From Nitrospirillum viridazoti CBAmc (GTDB taxonomy: Bacteria > Pseudomonadota > Alphaproteobacteria > Azospirillales > Azospirillaceae): a stretch of DNA of 64,000 bases. The stretch is from NCBI RefSeq assembly GCF_000730165.1, contig NZ_CP022112.1, positions 124,001-188,000 of the forward strand. The letters are read 5' to 3'. A program made the translations under genes and the position numbers. This document shows positions 8,745-17,952 of the stretch, one piece after another (the stretch's first letter is position 1; each line of letters starts with the position of its first letter). The notes beneath the pieces were generated by a model that saw nothing but the letters and a program-made list of their open reading frames with translations, ran no database searches and was not told the origin of the DNA.

Positions 8745-10352
8745 ATGGCGCACCTTGAGGTCCTTCAGCCGTCACTGGACGAATCCCCCCTGACGCCCCT
8801 GCCTGCCGTATCTGGCGGGGTGGCGGCACGGCTGGGGACGGTGGCGCTGCTGGCGGTGCTGGCCCTGGGTTTGGGCTATGTGGCGGTCAATGTGGCGGCC
8901 GACCTGCGCGGGACGGGCACGGCGTCCGCCCTGCCTTTCGTGCTGCTGGGCGTGGCGCTGCTGATCGCCTTGGGCTTCGAATTCGTGAATGGTTTTCACG
9001 ATACCGCCAATGCCGTGGCCACGGTGATCTACACCCACTCCCTGCCGGCCCATGCCGCCGTGGTGCTGTCGGGCCTGTGCAACTTCGCCGGCGTGCTGCT
9101 GTCCACCGGGGCCGTGGCCTATGGCATCGTATCCCTGCTGCCGGTGGAACTGATCCTGCGGGTGGGCAGCGAGGCCGGCTTCGCCATGGTCTTCGCCCTG
9201 CTGATTTCCGCCGTGCTGTGGAACCTGGGCACCTGGGCCCTTGGCTTGCCGTCCTCCAGCTCCCACACCCTGATCGGGTCCATCATCGGCGTCGGCCTCA
9301 TGAACCAGCTGATGGCCGCCCCCGGTGCCGCGGCCAGCGGCGTGGACTGGGGGCAGGCCCTGAAGATCATTCAGACGCTGCTGATCTCCCCCATCGTGGG
9401 CTTCGTCTGCGCCGCGGCGCTGCTGATGCTGATGCGGGGCCTGATCAAGGACAAGGCGCTGTTCCAGGCGCCCAAGGGCCGGAAGCCGCCGCCCGCCTGG
9501 ATACGCGCCCTGCTGGTTCTCACCTGCTCCGGCGTCAGTTTCGCGCATGGTTCCAATGACGGGCAGAAGGGCATGGGCCTGATCATGCTGATTCTGATCG
9601 GCACCATGCCGGCCGCCTATGGCCTGAACCGGGGCATCACCGCCGCGGACACGCCCGCCTATGTCGCCACCTTCGACCGGGCCGGCGATGTGCTGGGCCG
9701 TCATGCCCAACGCATGCCGGCCGACCCCCGCGCGGTGGTGGAGGATTACGTCCGCAGCGGCACCTTGACCAGCGCCACCCTGGGCGGGCTGCATGAGTTG
9801 ACGGCCAGCATCGCCGACCAGCTGCGCTTCTCCGGCGCCCTGTCCGGCGTGGCGCAGGGCCAGATGCGCAACGACATGTACCTGTCGGCCGAAGCGCTGC
9901 GTCGCCTGCAGAAGCAGGGCTTCCCCCTGCTTGACGATGACGACCGCGCGGTGATGAAGGAATTGCTGGGCCGTTACGATCACGCCACCCGCTACATCCC
10001 CACCTGGGTGAAGGTGGGCGTCGCCATCGCCCTGGGCCTGGGCACCATGGTCGGCTGGAAACGCACCGTGGTGACCGTGGGTGAGAAGATCGGCAAGGAG
10101 CATCTGACCTACGGCCAGGGCGCTTCCGCCCAGCTGGTGGCCATGGGGACCATCGGCGCCGCCGACGTCTTCGGCTTGCCGGTCAGCACCACCCACGTGC
10201 TGTCGTCCGGTGTGGCCGGCACCATGGCGGCCAATGGCTCCGGCCTGCAATGGTCCACGGTGCGCAACATGGCCACGGCCTGGGTGCTGACCCTGCCGGC
10301 CTCCATAGTCCTGGCCGGCGGCCTGTTCTGGCTGTTCCGCCACCTGTTCTGA
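8745..10352 (+). CDS. PiT-family inorganic phosphate transporter, copy 1
   Basis: A 535-residue cation-coupled phosphate permease of the inner membrane. The duplicated PiT signatures are clear: GFEFVNGFHDTANAVATVIYT in the first half, HGSNDGQKGMG in the middle, and GLPVSTTHVLSSGVAGTMAA near the end. A hydrophilic loop of about 130 residues separates the two halves. Copy 2 begins about 870 bases downstream and is very similar, with long runs of identical DNA, so this is a tandem duplication. It lies within the hopanoid supercluster but has no known part in hopanoid synthesis. Confidence 0.94.
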   Translation: MAHLEVLQPSLDESPLTPLPAVSGGVAARLGTVALLAVLALGLGYVAVNVAADLRGTGTASALPFVLLGVALLIALGFEFVNGFHDTANAVATVIYTHSLPAHAAVVLSGLCNFAGVLLSTGAVAYGIVSLLPVELILRVGSEAGFAMVFALLISAVLWNLGTWALGLPSSSSHTLIGSIIGVGLMNQLMAAPGAAASGVDWGQALKIIQTLLISPIVGFVCAAALLMLMRGLIKDKALFQAPKGRKPPPAWIRALLVLTCSGVSFAHGSNDGQKGMGLIMLILIGTMPAAYGLNRGITAADTPAYVATFDRAGDVLGRHAQRMPADPRAVVEDYVRSGTLTSATLGGLHELTASIADQLRFSGALSGVAQGQMRNDMYLSAEALRRLQKQGFPLLDDDDRAVMKELLGRYDHATRYIPTWVKVGVAIALGLGTMVGWKRTVVTVGEKIGKEHLTYGQGASAQLVAMGTIGAADVFGLPVSTTHVLSSGVAGTMAANGSGLQWSTVRNMATAWVLTLPASIVLAGGLFWLFRHLF

Positions 10353-10390
10353 CCCGGTTCGCCGCCGCGTCGGCGGGGGAGCGTCGCCGT

Positions 10391-11035
10391 ATGATCCGGA
10401 CCATCATCTTCGACCTGGACAACTGCCTGGCCCCGGCCGATGGCATAGGCGTGGCGCTTATGCGGCCGGTGTTCGACGCCATCACGGCGGCCAACGGCGG
10501 CACCCTGGCCCCGGACGCCCTGGATGTCGCCTTCGCCGACATCTGGCGCCATCCCCTGGATTGGGTCAGCCGGACGCACGGCTTCAGCCCCGTCATGCAC
10601 CAGGCCGCCTGGGCGGCGACGGCAGGGCTGGAGGTGACGGGCGCCATGGCCGACTACGGCGACCTGCCCTTGTTGGCCGAGTTGGGCCTGCCGCTTTATC
10701 TCGTCACGTCCGGCTTCCGCCGTTTGCAGGAAAGCAAGGTGCGGGCGCTGGGCCTTGCCCGTCATATGAAGGGCATCCACATCGATGCTATCGATGAGGC
10801 GGGGCACCCGGGCAAGGCCGCGCTGTTCCGGATGCTGCTGGACCAGTCCGGCGTGCCGGCGGCCCAGGCCCTGGTGGTCGGCGACAATCCGGAGTCGGAA
10901 ATCGCCGCCGGCAACAGCCTGGGCATGCCCACGGTCCAGAGTCTCCGTTCCGGCGTCGTTTGGGATGGCCGGGCGCGCTTTCATATTCGTGATTTGCGGG
11001 ATCTCCGCCGCCTTTTGGACGCGCAAAGCGATTAA
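10391..11035 (+). CDS. HAD-superfamily hydrolase (pyrimidine 5'-nucleotidase-like)
   Basis: A 214-residue HAD phosphatase. Motif I is FDLDNCL (nucleophile D8, acid D10), motif II is LVTSG, a lysine lies after it, and motif IV is GDNPESE. The DLDN start and size resemble the Ppa/SDT1-type nucleotidases and related phosphatases. The substrate cannot be read from the sequence. The start at ATG 10391 puts motif I at the N-terminus; the open frame from 10250 overlaps the transporter gene. It sits between two phosphate transporter paralogues, so a link to phosphate release and uptake is a reasonable but unproved inference. Confidence 0.82.
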   Translation: MIRTIIFDLDNCLAPADGIGVALMRPVFDAITAANGGTLAPDALDVAFADIWRHPLDWVSRTHGFSPVMHQAAWAATAGLEVTGAMADYGDLPLLAELGLPLYLVTSGFRRLQESKVRALGLARHMKGIHIDAIDEAGHPGKAALFRMLLDQSGVPAAQALVVGDNPESEIAAGNSLGMPTVQSLRSGVVWDGRARFHIRDLRDLRRLLDAQSD

Positions 11036-11160
11036 AGGATTTTTATGGCGTGGCTTGCTAAGGCCTTGGCTCAGAAGCTGTTTGGCGTGTCCTGCCAGCA
11101 AACCCACATCTTTATGGTTAAGGCAAATCGGCCATTTATTAACCAAATGGTGGGGCCTAC

Positions 11161-11174
11161 GACATAAAGTTGTC
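11161..11174. promoter_or_regulatory. Short inverted repeat before the second phosphate transporter
   Basis: GACA-N6-TGTC lies about 55 bases before the second pit gene, in a relatively AT-rich stretch (11036-11226) likely to hold its promoter. It has only half of a Pho-box-like TTGTCAT element, so PhoB control is not established. Confidence 0.2.
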
Positions 11175-11226
11175 ATGACTCGCGCCTTAGGGTGCCGGAC
11201 CTGCTTTTTCAAGAAGGACTGGCGCC

Positions 11227-12816
11227 ATGGCGCATACGGAAGCCGTGCATTCCCCCGTCGCAACCTCCGGCGGCCCGGCCGCGCGCTATGGAACCCTGCT
11301 GTTCCTGGCCCTGATGGCCGTGGGCCTGGGCTACATGGCGGTCAACCTGATCGGTGACCTCAGCGGGGTTGACACCCGCTCCGTCCTGCCCTTCGTGCTG
11401 CTGGGCGTGGCGCTGCTGATCGCCTTGGGCTTCGAATTCGTGAACGGCTTCCACGACACGGCCAACGCCGTGGCCACGGTGATCTACACCCACTCCCTGC
11501 CCGCCAACGTGGCGGTGGTGTGGTCCGGCCTGTGCAACTTCGCCGGCGTGCTGTTCTCCACCGGTGCCGTCGCCTTCGGCATCGTCTCGCTGCTGCCGGT
11601 CGAACTGATCCTGCAGGTGGGCAGCGACGCCGGCTTCGCCATGGTGTTCTCGCTGCTGATCGCGGCCATCATCTGGAACCTGGGCACCTGGTACCTGGGC
11701 CTGCCGTCCTCCAGCTCCCACACCCTGATCGGGTCCATCATCGGCGTCGGCCTGATGAACCAGCTGATGGCCACCTCCGGCACTGTCACCAGCGGCGTCG
11801 ACTGGGGCCAAGCCACCAAGATCGGCTGGTCGCTGATCCTGTCGCCGCTGGTGGGCTTCCTCTGCTCCGCTGCCCTGCTGGTCATCATGCGCACGCTGAT
11901 CAAGGACAAGAAGCTGTTCACGGCGCCCGAGGGCAACAAGGCCCCGCCGTCCTGGATCCGTGGCCTGCTGGTGCTCACTTGCTCCGGCGTCAGCTTCGCC
12001 CACGGTTCCAACGACGGGCAGAAGGGCATGGGCCTGATCATGCTGATCCTGATCGGCACGGTGCCCACCGCCTACGCCCTGAACCGGGCCGTCACCATCC
12101 ACGACACGCCGGCCTACATCGCCACCTTCGACCGCGCCAGCGACGTGCTGAGCCACTATGTCAAGGAAACCCCGGCCGATCCCCGCGCCGCGGTTGAGGA
12201 TTTCGTCCGCACCCGCCAGGTGACCGACGGCACCATGGGCGGCATCCACGACCTGACGGCCAGCGTCGCCGACCAGATCCGCGCCTATGGCTCGGTCGAC
12301 CAGGTGCCGCAGGAGAAGGTGCGCAACGTCCGCAATGACATCTACCTGTCGGCCGAGGCCCTGCGCATCATCCAGAAGTCGGGCGCGCCGGCCATCGATG
12401 CCGCCGACCAGCCGGTGCTGAAGGAGCTATTGGGCCGCTATGATCACGCCACCCGCTTCATTCCCACCTGGGTCAAGGTGGGCGTGGCCATCGCGCTCGG
12501 CCTGGGCACCATGGTGGGCTGGAAGCGCATCGTGGTGACGGTGGGCGAGAAGATCGGCAAGGAACACCTGACCTACGGCCAGGGAGCTTCGGCCGAGCTG
12601 GTGGCCATGGCCACCATCGGCGCCGCCGACGCCTTCGGCCTGCCGGTCAGCACCACCCACGTCCTGTCGTCCGGCGTGGCCGGCACCATGGCGGCCAACG
12701 GCTCCGGCCTGCAATGGTCCACCGTGCGCAACATGGCCATGGCCTGGGTGCTGACGCTGCCGGCCTCCATCGTCCTGGCCGGCGGCCTGTTCTGGCTGTT
12801 CCGCCACTTGTTCTGA
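11227..12816 (+). CDS. PiT-family inorganic phosphate transporter, copy 2
   Basis: A 529-residue paralogue of the upstream phosphate permease with the same motifs (GFEFVNGFHDTANAVA, HGSNDGQKGMG, GLPVSTTHVLSSGVAG). The two proteins are nearly identical over the last 130 or so residues and diverge most at the N-terminus and in the central hydrophilic loop. It has its own intergenic region with an AAGAAGGA-like ribosome site shortly before ATG 11227. The pair may differ in regulation rather than transport mechanism. Confidence 0.94.
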   Translation: MAHTEAVHSPVATSGGPAARYGTLLFLALMAVGLGYMAVNLIGDLSGVDTRSVLPFVLLGVALLIALGFEFVNGFHDTANAVATVIYTHSLPANVAVVWSGLCNFAGVLFSTGAVAFGIVSLLPVELILQVGSDAGFAMVFSLLIAAIIWNLGTWYLGLPSSSSHTLIGSIIGVGLMNQLMATSGTVTSGVDWGQATKIGWSLILSPLVGFLCSAALLVIMRTLIKDKKLFTAPEGNKAPPSWIRGLLVLTCSGVSFAHGSNDGQKGMGLIMLILIGTVPTAYALNRAVTIHDTPAYIATFDRASDVLSHYVKETPADPRAAVEDFVRTRQVTDGTMGGIHDLTASVADQIRAYGSVDQVPQEKVRNVRNDIYLSAEALRIIQKSGAPAIDAADQPVLKELLGRYDHATRFIPTWVKVGVAIALGLGTMVGWKRIVVTVGEKIGKEHLTYGQGASAELVAMATIGAADAFGLPVSTTHVLSSGVAGTMAANGSGLQWSTVRNMAMAWVLTLPASIVLAGGLFWLFRHLF

Positions 12817-12901
12817 GGGAGCACGCATCCGCGTCCTCGTCCTCGATTTCCAGTTCGCCTTTGGCTTCCCGGAAATCTCCGGCGCCCGCGGTCGCGGGCT
12901 A

Positions 12902-12932
12902 CAGCGGCACGAAACGCACTTTCGTGCCGCTG
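12902..12932. terminator. Perfect 13-bp hairpin after the second pit gene
   Basis: CAGCGGCACGAAA and its exact complement flank a 5-base loop in the 181-base gap between two convergent genes (pit2 and the VOC gene). There is no clear T-run, so it may be a transcript-end stabiliser or a Rho-assisted terminator rather than a classical intrinsic one. Confidence 0.5.
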
Positions 12933-12997
12933 GTATAGAGACGACCCAGCCGCCAGGCGCCGGGGCGGTCCACCAGGGCCGCCCCTTTGCTTTTGGC

Positions 12998-13471
12998 TCA
13001 GCCCTCGACCGCCCGGCGCAGGGCGCCGATGTCCAGCTTGATCATCTGTTGCATGGAGGCCATGGCGCGGGCCGCCGTCACAGGGTCGGGGCTGGTGACC
13101 AGCTCGATGAACCCGGACGGCACGACTTGCCAGGTGACGCCGAACTTGTCCGTCAACCAGCCGCAGGCGTGGGTTTTGCCGCCGTCGGCGGTCAGCGCCC
13201 CCCAATAGCGGTCGACCTCCGCCTGATCGGCGCAGTCGATGACGAAAGAGATGGCTTCGTTGATCTTCCAGTGGGGGCCGCCGTTCAGGGCGATGAAGGG
13301 CTTGCCGTCCAGCTCGAACGCCACGGTCATGACCAGGCCGGCGGGGCGGGGCCCCGCCTCGCCATAATGGCTGATGGTGGTGATGCGCGAATTGGGGAAG
13401 ACGCTGACGTAGAAGCGGGCGGCGTCTTCCGCCTGGGTGTCGAACCACAGGAAGGGGTTGATGTTGGGCAT
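12998..13471 (-). CDS. VOC-family protein (PhnB/3-demethylubiquinone methyltransferase-like)
   Basis: A 157-residue vicinal-oxygen-chelate protein of the PhnB-like group. It begins MPNINPFLWFDTQAEDAARFYVSVFPNS, contains FIALNGGPHWKINEAISF, and ends in the typical MQQMIKLDIGALRRA helix. The fold is clear, but these proteins are often annotated as 3-demethylubiquinone 3-methyltransferases without biochemical support, so the reaction is unknown. It is convergent with pit2 and has no obvious link to hopanoids. Confidence 0.85.
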   Translation of the reverse strand: MPNINPFLWFDTQAEDAARFYVSVFPNSRITTISHYGEAGPRPAGLVMTVAFELDGKPFIALNGGPHWKINEAISFVIDCADQAEVDRYWGALTADGGKTHACGWLTDKFGVTWQVVPSGFIELVTSPDPVTAARAMASMQQMIKLDIGALRRAVEG

Positions 13472-13575
13472 GTCCTCGTCCTTTTTCTGGGGAAAGGCGC
13501 GAACCGACTATGCGCCTCCCCCCAAGGACGGCCAAGCGGGGTGGTGCCCGACACTACCCGACACCGCCGCTTAAA

Positions 13576-16194
13576 TTATTCCGCCGGCGTCTTGGGCGGG
13601 CCCAGCAGGGCCGGCAGGAACAGCAGCGCCGTGGCCAGGATGCTGGCCAGCGAGAACACCAGCAGCTCGCCCATGCTGGCGGTGCCGGGGTGGTGGCTGG
13701 TCCACAGGCTGCCGAAGGCGGTGCCCGTGGTCAGGGCCGACAGGATGGTGGCGCGCGTCAGGCTGGAGGTCAGAGGGTTGGTCTGACCCTGGCGCCAGGC
13801 CATGACGTAATAGATGTTGAAGGCGGTGCCGATGCCGAACAGCAGGGGCAGGGCAATGATGTTGGCGAAATTGATGGGCTTGCCCGCCAGGATGGCGGCG
13901 GCCAGGGTCAGCAGCGACGCCAGGGCCAGGGGCGCCAGGGTCTTCAGCACGTCGCCCACGTTGCGCAGGGTGACGGCCAGCAGGATGGTCACCAGGATCA
14001 CCGCCAGTATGCCCGCCTGAAGGAAGGCGTGGATGATGGTGGCGCTGCTTTCCTGGATGCTGATGGGCGTGCCGGTGGCGTCGGGGGCGATGGTCCGCAC
14101 CGCCTTCACGAAGCGCTTCAGCACCCGGTTGTCGTTGCTGTCGCCCTTGGGAAAGACGGAGATGCGGGCGTGCCCGTCCGCCGCCACCCAGTCGCGCTTC
14201 AGATCCTCCGGCAGGTCCTTGAAGGTCACCGGCGTGGCCTGCAGGCTGTCGTTCACCTGGGCCAGCATGGTCTGAAGCCCGGGCTCCACCGCCTTCTGGA
14301 ACAGGGGCACCACCCTTTCCGCCGGGGCGGCCAGGGCCCCCTCCAGCGCCTTCTTGAACCGCTGGGCGGAGACGCCGGCCGGGCTGGCGGCGTCGGGGTT
14401 CAGCTTGTCCAGGGCGGCAACGATGCCGGTCATGGACTGGCGTACATCCTCGATGCTGGGGGCCGGGCGCACGTCGGTGGGCGTCAGGCTGGGGCCGATC
14501 AGCGACGCGGCGTCGGAGATGGCCGCCATCTTGGCGTCCTGGTCGGTGGGGATGTAGTCGTCCAGGGTGATGGCCTGCGCCACCTCCGGCAGCTTGGACA
14601 GCTTGTCGGCCAGGGCCCGCGCCTCATCCTCCGACTTGGCCAGCACGTCGATGGTGTTGGGGGTGAACAGCGGGTCCTTCATCAGCTCCAGCACCACCGA
14701 CACCGCCTCCGTCTTGGGGCTGCGCAGGTTCAGCGGGTTGAAGTCGAAGGACAGGCGCGGCAGCAGGGCGGCGCAGGCCACGGCCAGCACGGCGCCGGCG
14801 CCCAGCACCCAGCGGCGGCGGGTCAGCACCAGGCGGTCCAGGGGGGCCAACGCCTTATACCCCACTTCCACCTGCTCGCCCTTGGGCCGCAGCAGCATCA
14901 GCAGGGTCGGCAGGAAGGTGACGGACAGCAGGAAGGCCACACCCATGCCCACGCCGGCGATGATGCCCAGCTGCGACACGCCGCGGTAATCGGTGGGCAG
15001 GAAGGCCAGGAAGCCGGCGGCGGTGGCCGCCGCCGCGATGGTCAGGCCCCGGCCGACGCCGCGCCCCGCTGCGGTCAGGGCCTCGGCCAGGTCGTCATGG
15101 GCCAGCCGGTCGGCGCGATAGCGGACGGAGAACTGGATGCCGAAGTCCACGCCCAGGCCCACGAACAGCACGGTGAAGGCGATGGACAGCAGGTTGAAGG
15201 GGCCGGTGGCGATCAGGCCGAAGGCGGCGGTGGCGGCCAGGCCGATGACCACGGTCAGCAGAATGGCGCCCACCATGCGGAAGGACTTCACCGCCAGCCA
15301 CAGCAGCACCAGCACGGCAATGCCCGTCAGGCTGCCGTTGAAGGCTGCCCCTTCGCCCAGGGTGCCGAACTCCTCGTCCGCCATAGGCACCTCGCCCGTC
15401 AGGCGGACGCGGATGCCGTTCTCCGGCGTCAGGCCCAAATCCTTGGCGGTGGCGCGGATGGCGTCGGACGCCATGGCGCCCGGCTGCAGGTCGTTGAAGT
15501 CCAGGACCGGCTGCACCAGGATGAAACGGCGCAGTTCCATAGGGTTGGGCGGCTGCCCGGACACCAGGCCGCGCCAGTTCAGGGGCACCATCTTGCCCTG
15601 GGTTGCCGCCTCCAGCGTGCCGGACAGCGCGTCGAAGGGGCGCTGAAGATCCTCCAGCTTGGCCTGGCCGTAGCTGACGCCCTGCAGGTAGGTGCCCAGC
15701 GTGTCCAGCAGGCCGCGCGCCGACGGATCGGCAGCCAGCGGCCCCAGCAGCGGCTGCGCCTGGATCAGCGACTGCATGGTGGACTGCACCTCTTCCGTGG
15801 GCAGCAGCATCAGGCCTTCGCGGTCGAAATAGGGGCCGCCATCGGGGCGGAAGACGTTGCGCACCACGTCGGTGCGCTTGCGCAGGGCGTCGGCCAGCAT
15901 GCGGGTGGCGCGCTCCGCCAGTTCCGGCGTCACCCCGTCCACGACGATGGCGGTCTGCTGCACCTTCTGGGGATACAGCTTGTCGAAGGCGATCTCACGC
16001 TGGCGCCAGGTCAGCTGCGGCGACAGCAGCTTCACGGCGTCGGTGTCGATGGCGAAGTGGGTGGCGACATGGAAGGCGGCCGCCGCCCCCAGCACCAGGC
16101 CGGCCAGTAAGGTCAGCTGCCAGCGCCGGCAGCAGGCGGCCACCAGGGCGGCCACCCGGTCGTTAAGGCCCATCTTTCCGTCGGCGCGCGCCAT
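13576..16194 (-). CDS. hpnN: Hopanoid exporter HpnN (MmpL-type RND transporter)
   Basis: An 872-residue inner-membrane RND protein with the two-fold MmpL plan: a helix, a large periplasmic loop, five or six helices, then the same again. The paired intramembrane motifs GLGVDFGIQFSVRYR and LFGIGTAFNIYYVMAW are visible. HpnN proteins move hopanoids toward the outer membrane, and loss in Rhodopseudomonas blocks that localisation. HpnM and MlaA in the same locus may supply the periplasmic and outer-membrane steps. It stands alone on the minus strand, separated from copCD by a terminator hairpin. Confidence 0.94.
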   Translation of the reverse strand: MARADGKMGLNDRVAALVAACCRRWQLTLLAGLVLGAAAAFHVATHFAIDTDAVKLLSPQLTWRQREIAFDKLYPQKVQQTAIVVDGVTPELAERATRMLADALRKRTDVVRNVFRPDGGPYFDREGLMLLPTEEVQSTMQSLIQAQPLLGPLAADPSARGLLDTLGTYLQGVSYGQAKLEDLQRPFDALSGTLEAATQGKMVPLNWRGLVSGQPPNPMELRRFILVQPVLDFNDLQPGAMASDAIRATAKDLGLTPENGIRVRLTGEVPMADEEFGTLGEGAAFNGSLTGIAVLVLLWLAVKSFRMVGAILLTVVIGLAATAAFGLIATGPFNLLSIAFTVLFVGLGVDFGIQFSVRYRADRLAHDDLAEALTAAGRGVGRGLTIAAAATAAGFLAFLPTDYRGVSQLGIIAGVGMGVAFLLSVTFLPTLLMLLRPKGEQVEVGYKALAPLDRLVLTRRRWVLGAGAVLAVACAALLPRLSFDFNPLNLRSPKTEAVSVVLELMKDPLFTPNTIDVLAKSEDEARALADKLSKLPEVAQAITLDDYIPTDQDAKMAAISDAASLIGPSLTPTDVRPAPSIEDVRQSMTGIVAALDKLNPDAASPAGVSAQRFKKALEGALAAPAERVVPLFQKAVEPGLQTMLAQVNDSLQATPVTFKDLPEDLKRDWVAADGHARISVFPKGDSNDNRVLKRFVKAVRTIAPDATGTPISIQESSATIIHAFLQAGILAVILVTILLAVTLRNVGDVLKTLAPLALASLLTLAAAILAGKPINFANIIALPLLFGIGTAFNIYYVMAWRQGQTNPLTSSLTRATILSALTTGTAFGSLWTSHHPGTASMGELLVFSLASILATALLFLPALLGPPKTPAE

Positions 16195-16220
16195 GTTCGC
16201 TTCCTTGCTTCCTATGTGAA

Positions 16221-16248
16221 AACGGGCGCCGGTCTCCCGGCGCCCGTT
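16221..16248 (-). terminator. Terminator between copD and hpnN
   Basis: A perfect 12-bp GC-rich stem (AACGGGCGCCGG with its complement) has a 4-base loop. On the minus strand the descending arm runs into TTTTC. It lies 29 bases after the copD stop and should end copCD transcription before hpnN. Confidence 0.65.
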
Positions 16249-16277
16249 CCCAGATCATCAACGCCAAGGCCTTGATA

Positions 16278-17936
16278 TCAGGCCTCGCGGTAGGCCAGCA
16301 ACAACAGGCCGACCAGGACGAAGCAGGTGGGCCAGATCCAGCCGGCCCAGCGGGCGTCGCGGCCGCTGCCCCGGATCTGCATCCAGCGGGCCGCACCCGC
16401 CGCCACGCCCAGTACCGCCAGGAACAGGTGACTGAGCTCGATCAGCAGCTGTTCCTTGATGTTGCTGATGGCGTGGTTGTGGGTCAGCAGCAGGTCGCCG
16501 CCCACGGTGGTCAGCACAGGGAAGACCAGGGCCAGGGCCTGATTCTTCCACCGCCCGGTGCGCACGCCCCATTCGAAGACGGTGAAGGCGATGATCAGCA
16601 CGACGAAGGTGCGGTGCTGCACCACCTCCGGATCGCGGAAGCTGTCCCAGAAGCCGACGTTGCCCATGGGCCAGGTTTCGGGATCCGACCGCAGGAACAG
16701 GAAGCCCGCCAGGATGAGGAACAACAGCGGCCAGTGTTTGGCCCAGCGCACGCCCGCCCGCTCCAGCAGGGCGAACAGACCCACCAGCAGCACCACCAGG
16801 CCTGCCCAATGGTGGTTGTATTCCGACCAGGCGATGTCGTCGGCGTTACGGGGCGGTAGCTCGCCGGCGCCGGGCACGAAGGCCTGCGGCCGGTTGCTGG
16901 CCTGCTGGTCGCGCCATTCCTTGTCCAGCTTCTCCTGCAGGGCCGGAATGGCCAGGCTGTCGTGGCTGGGGCTTTCCAGGCGCGGCGGGATGACGGGGGT
17001 CATGCGCTCCACCACCTCGGCCCAGGTGGCGCGGTCGTCCGTCAGGTCGATGGCCGGCGGCTGCGAGGTGATGGAGCCGGCCGCCAGCAGAATGGCGATG
17101 GCGAAGGCGATCTCCACTTCCACGAAGCGGCGCACGCGGGTCAGGCTTTCGCCCTGGCCGGCGGCGAAGCGGCGGATGGTGCGGAAGTTGCCCAGGCCCA
17201 GCAGCAGCAGGATGCCCAGCATGACGCCCTTGGTCGCCGCCATGGCGCCGTAGGCCGTGCCGTAGAAGCCCTGCAGGCCGCCGATGAAGCCGATGCTGAT
17301 GCCAATGGCGCCCAGCACGATCAGGATGACGCCGGTGATGGACATCAGGCTGTAGCGCTGGCCGATGGCGGCACCCTCATCGCGCGACTGGGCCTGGCCC
17401 AGCGACGACAGGAAGGCCGGCAGGCCGCCCAGCCACAGGCCGGCGCCCAGGATGTGCGAGAAGGTGGCCAGCAGCATCCACAGGCGCTCACCCGGGCGGG
17501 CGGCGGCATGGCTGGTGGCCAACGAGGCGACCAGCATCACCAGGGCCAGGGCCGTCAGCACGGCGACGCGCGGGCGGGTCATGTGGCCGCGCGCCACCAC
17601 CACGATGGCGATGGCTGCCAGAACCTGGACGATGCCCGCCTCGATGAAGAAGGCGCCCGCCACCTGCAGCACCGGCATTTCCAGTGTGCCGGACAGCACC
17701 AGGGCGTTCAGCGTCAGCGATGACAGGGTGGCGATGGCCGTGGCGATGCCGCCCCAGCGGGCGTAACGCGCGCCGGCGTCGGCCACCGCATCCGCGGACA
17801 GCTTCAGCTGGGCCGCCAGCGGCAGGGCCAGGCAGGTCAGGAACAGCACGCTGCCGAAGGCCATGGTCATGGCCACCAGGTTGATGCCGTTCAGGACGAC
17901 GGTCAGGTAACCGAAAATATCGACAAGGGTATCCAC
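16278..17936 (-). CDS. copD: CopD-family copper import/resistance membrane protein
   Basis: A 552-residue polytopic membrane protein. The CopD domain is in the first two-thirds (ATFSHILGAGLWLGGLPAF, YGAMAATKGVMLGILLLLGLGNF). The C-terminal third has more helices with several membrane histidines (YNHHWAGL, LTHNHAISNIKEQLLIELSHLFLA), making it longer than a minimal CopD. CopD works with periplasmic CopC in copper handling; the start is 16 bases after the copC stop. The C-terminal extension could be a separate sensing or redox part, but no cofactor is proved. Confidence 0.85.
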   Translation of the reverse strand: MDTLVDIFGYLTVVLNGINLVAMTMAFGSVLFLTCLALPLAAQLKLSADAVADAGARYARWGGIATAIATLSSLTLNALVLSGTLEMPVLQVAGAFFIEAGIVQVLAAIAIVVVARGHMTRPRVAVLTALALVMLVASLATSHAAARPGERLWMLLATFSHILGAGLWLGGLPAFLSSLGQAQSRDEGAAIGQRYSLMSITGVILIVLGAIGISIGFIGGLQGFYGTAYGAMAATKGVMLGILLLLGLGNFRTIRRFAAGQGESLTRVRRFVEVEIAFAIAILLAAGSITSQPPAIDLTDDRATWAEVVERMTPVIPPRLESPSHDSLAIPALQEKLDKEWRDQQASNRPQAFVPGAGELPPRNADDIAWSEYNHHWAGLVVLLVGLFALLERAGVRWAKHWPLLFLILAGFLFLRSDPETWPMGNVGFWDSFRDPEVVQHRTFVVLIIAFTVFEWGVRTGRWKNQALALVFPVLTTVGGDLLLTHNHAISNIKEQLLIELSHLFLAVLGVAAGAARWMQIRGSGRDARWAGWIWPTCFVLVGLLLLAYREA

Positions 17937-17952
17937 GTGCGGCAGGCCCCGA

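Noticed and set aside
11161-11180. Pho box before the second phosphate transporter
   Set aside because: Only one TTGTCAT-like half is visible; the expected 11-base-spaced partner does not match.
13510-16110. 866-codon plus-strand frame opposite hpnN
   Set aside because: Gln/His/Gly-rich antisense shadow; hpnN on the minus strand has full MmpL motifs.
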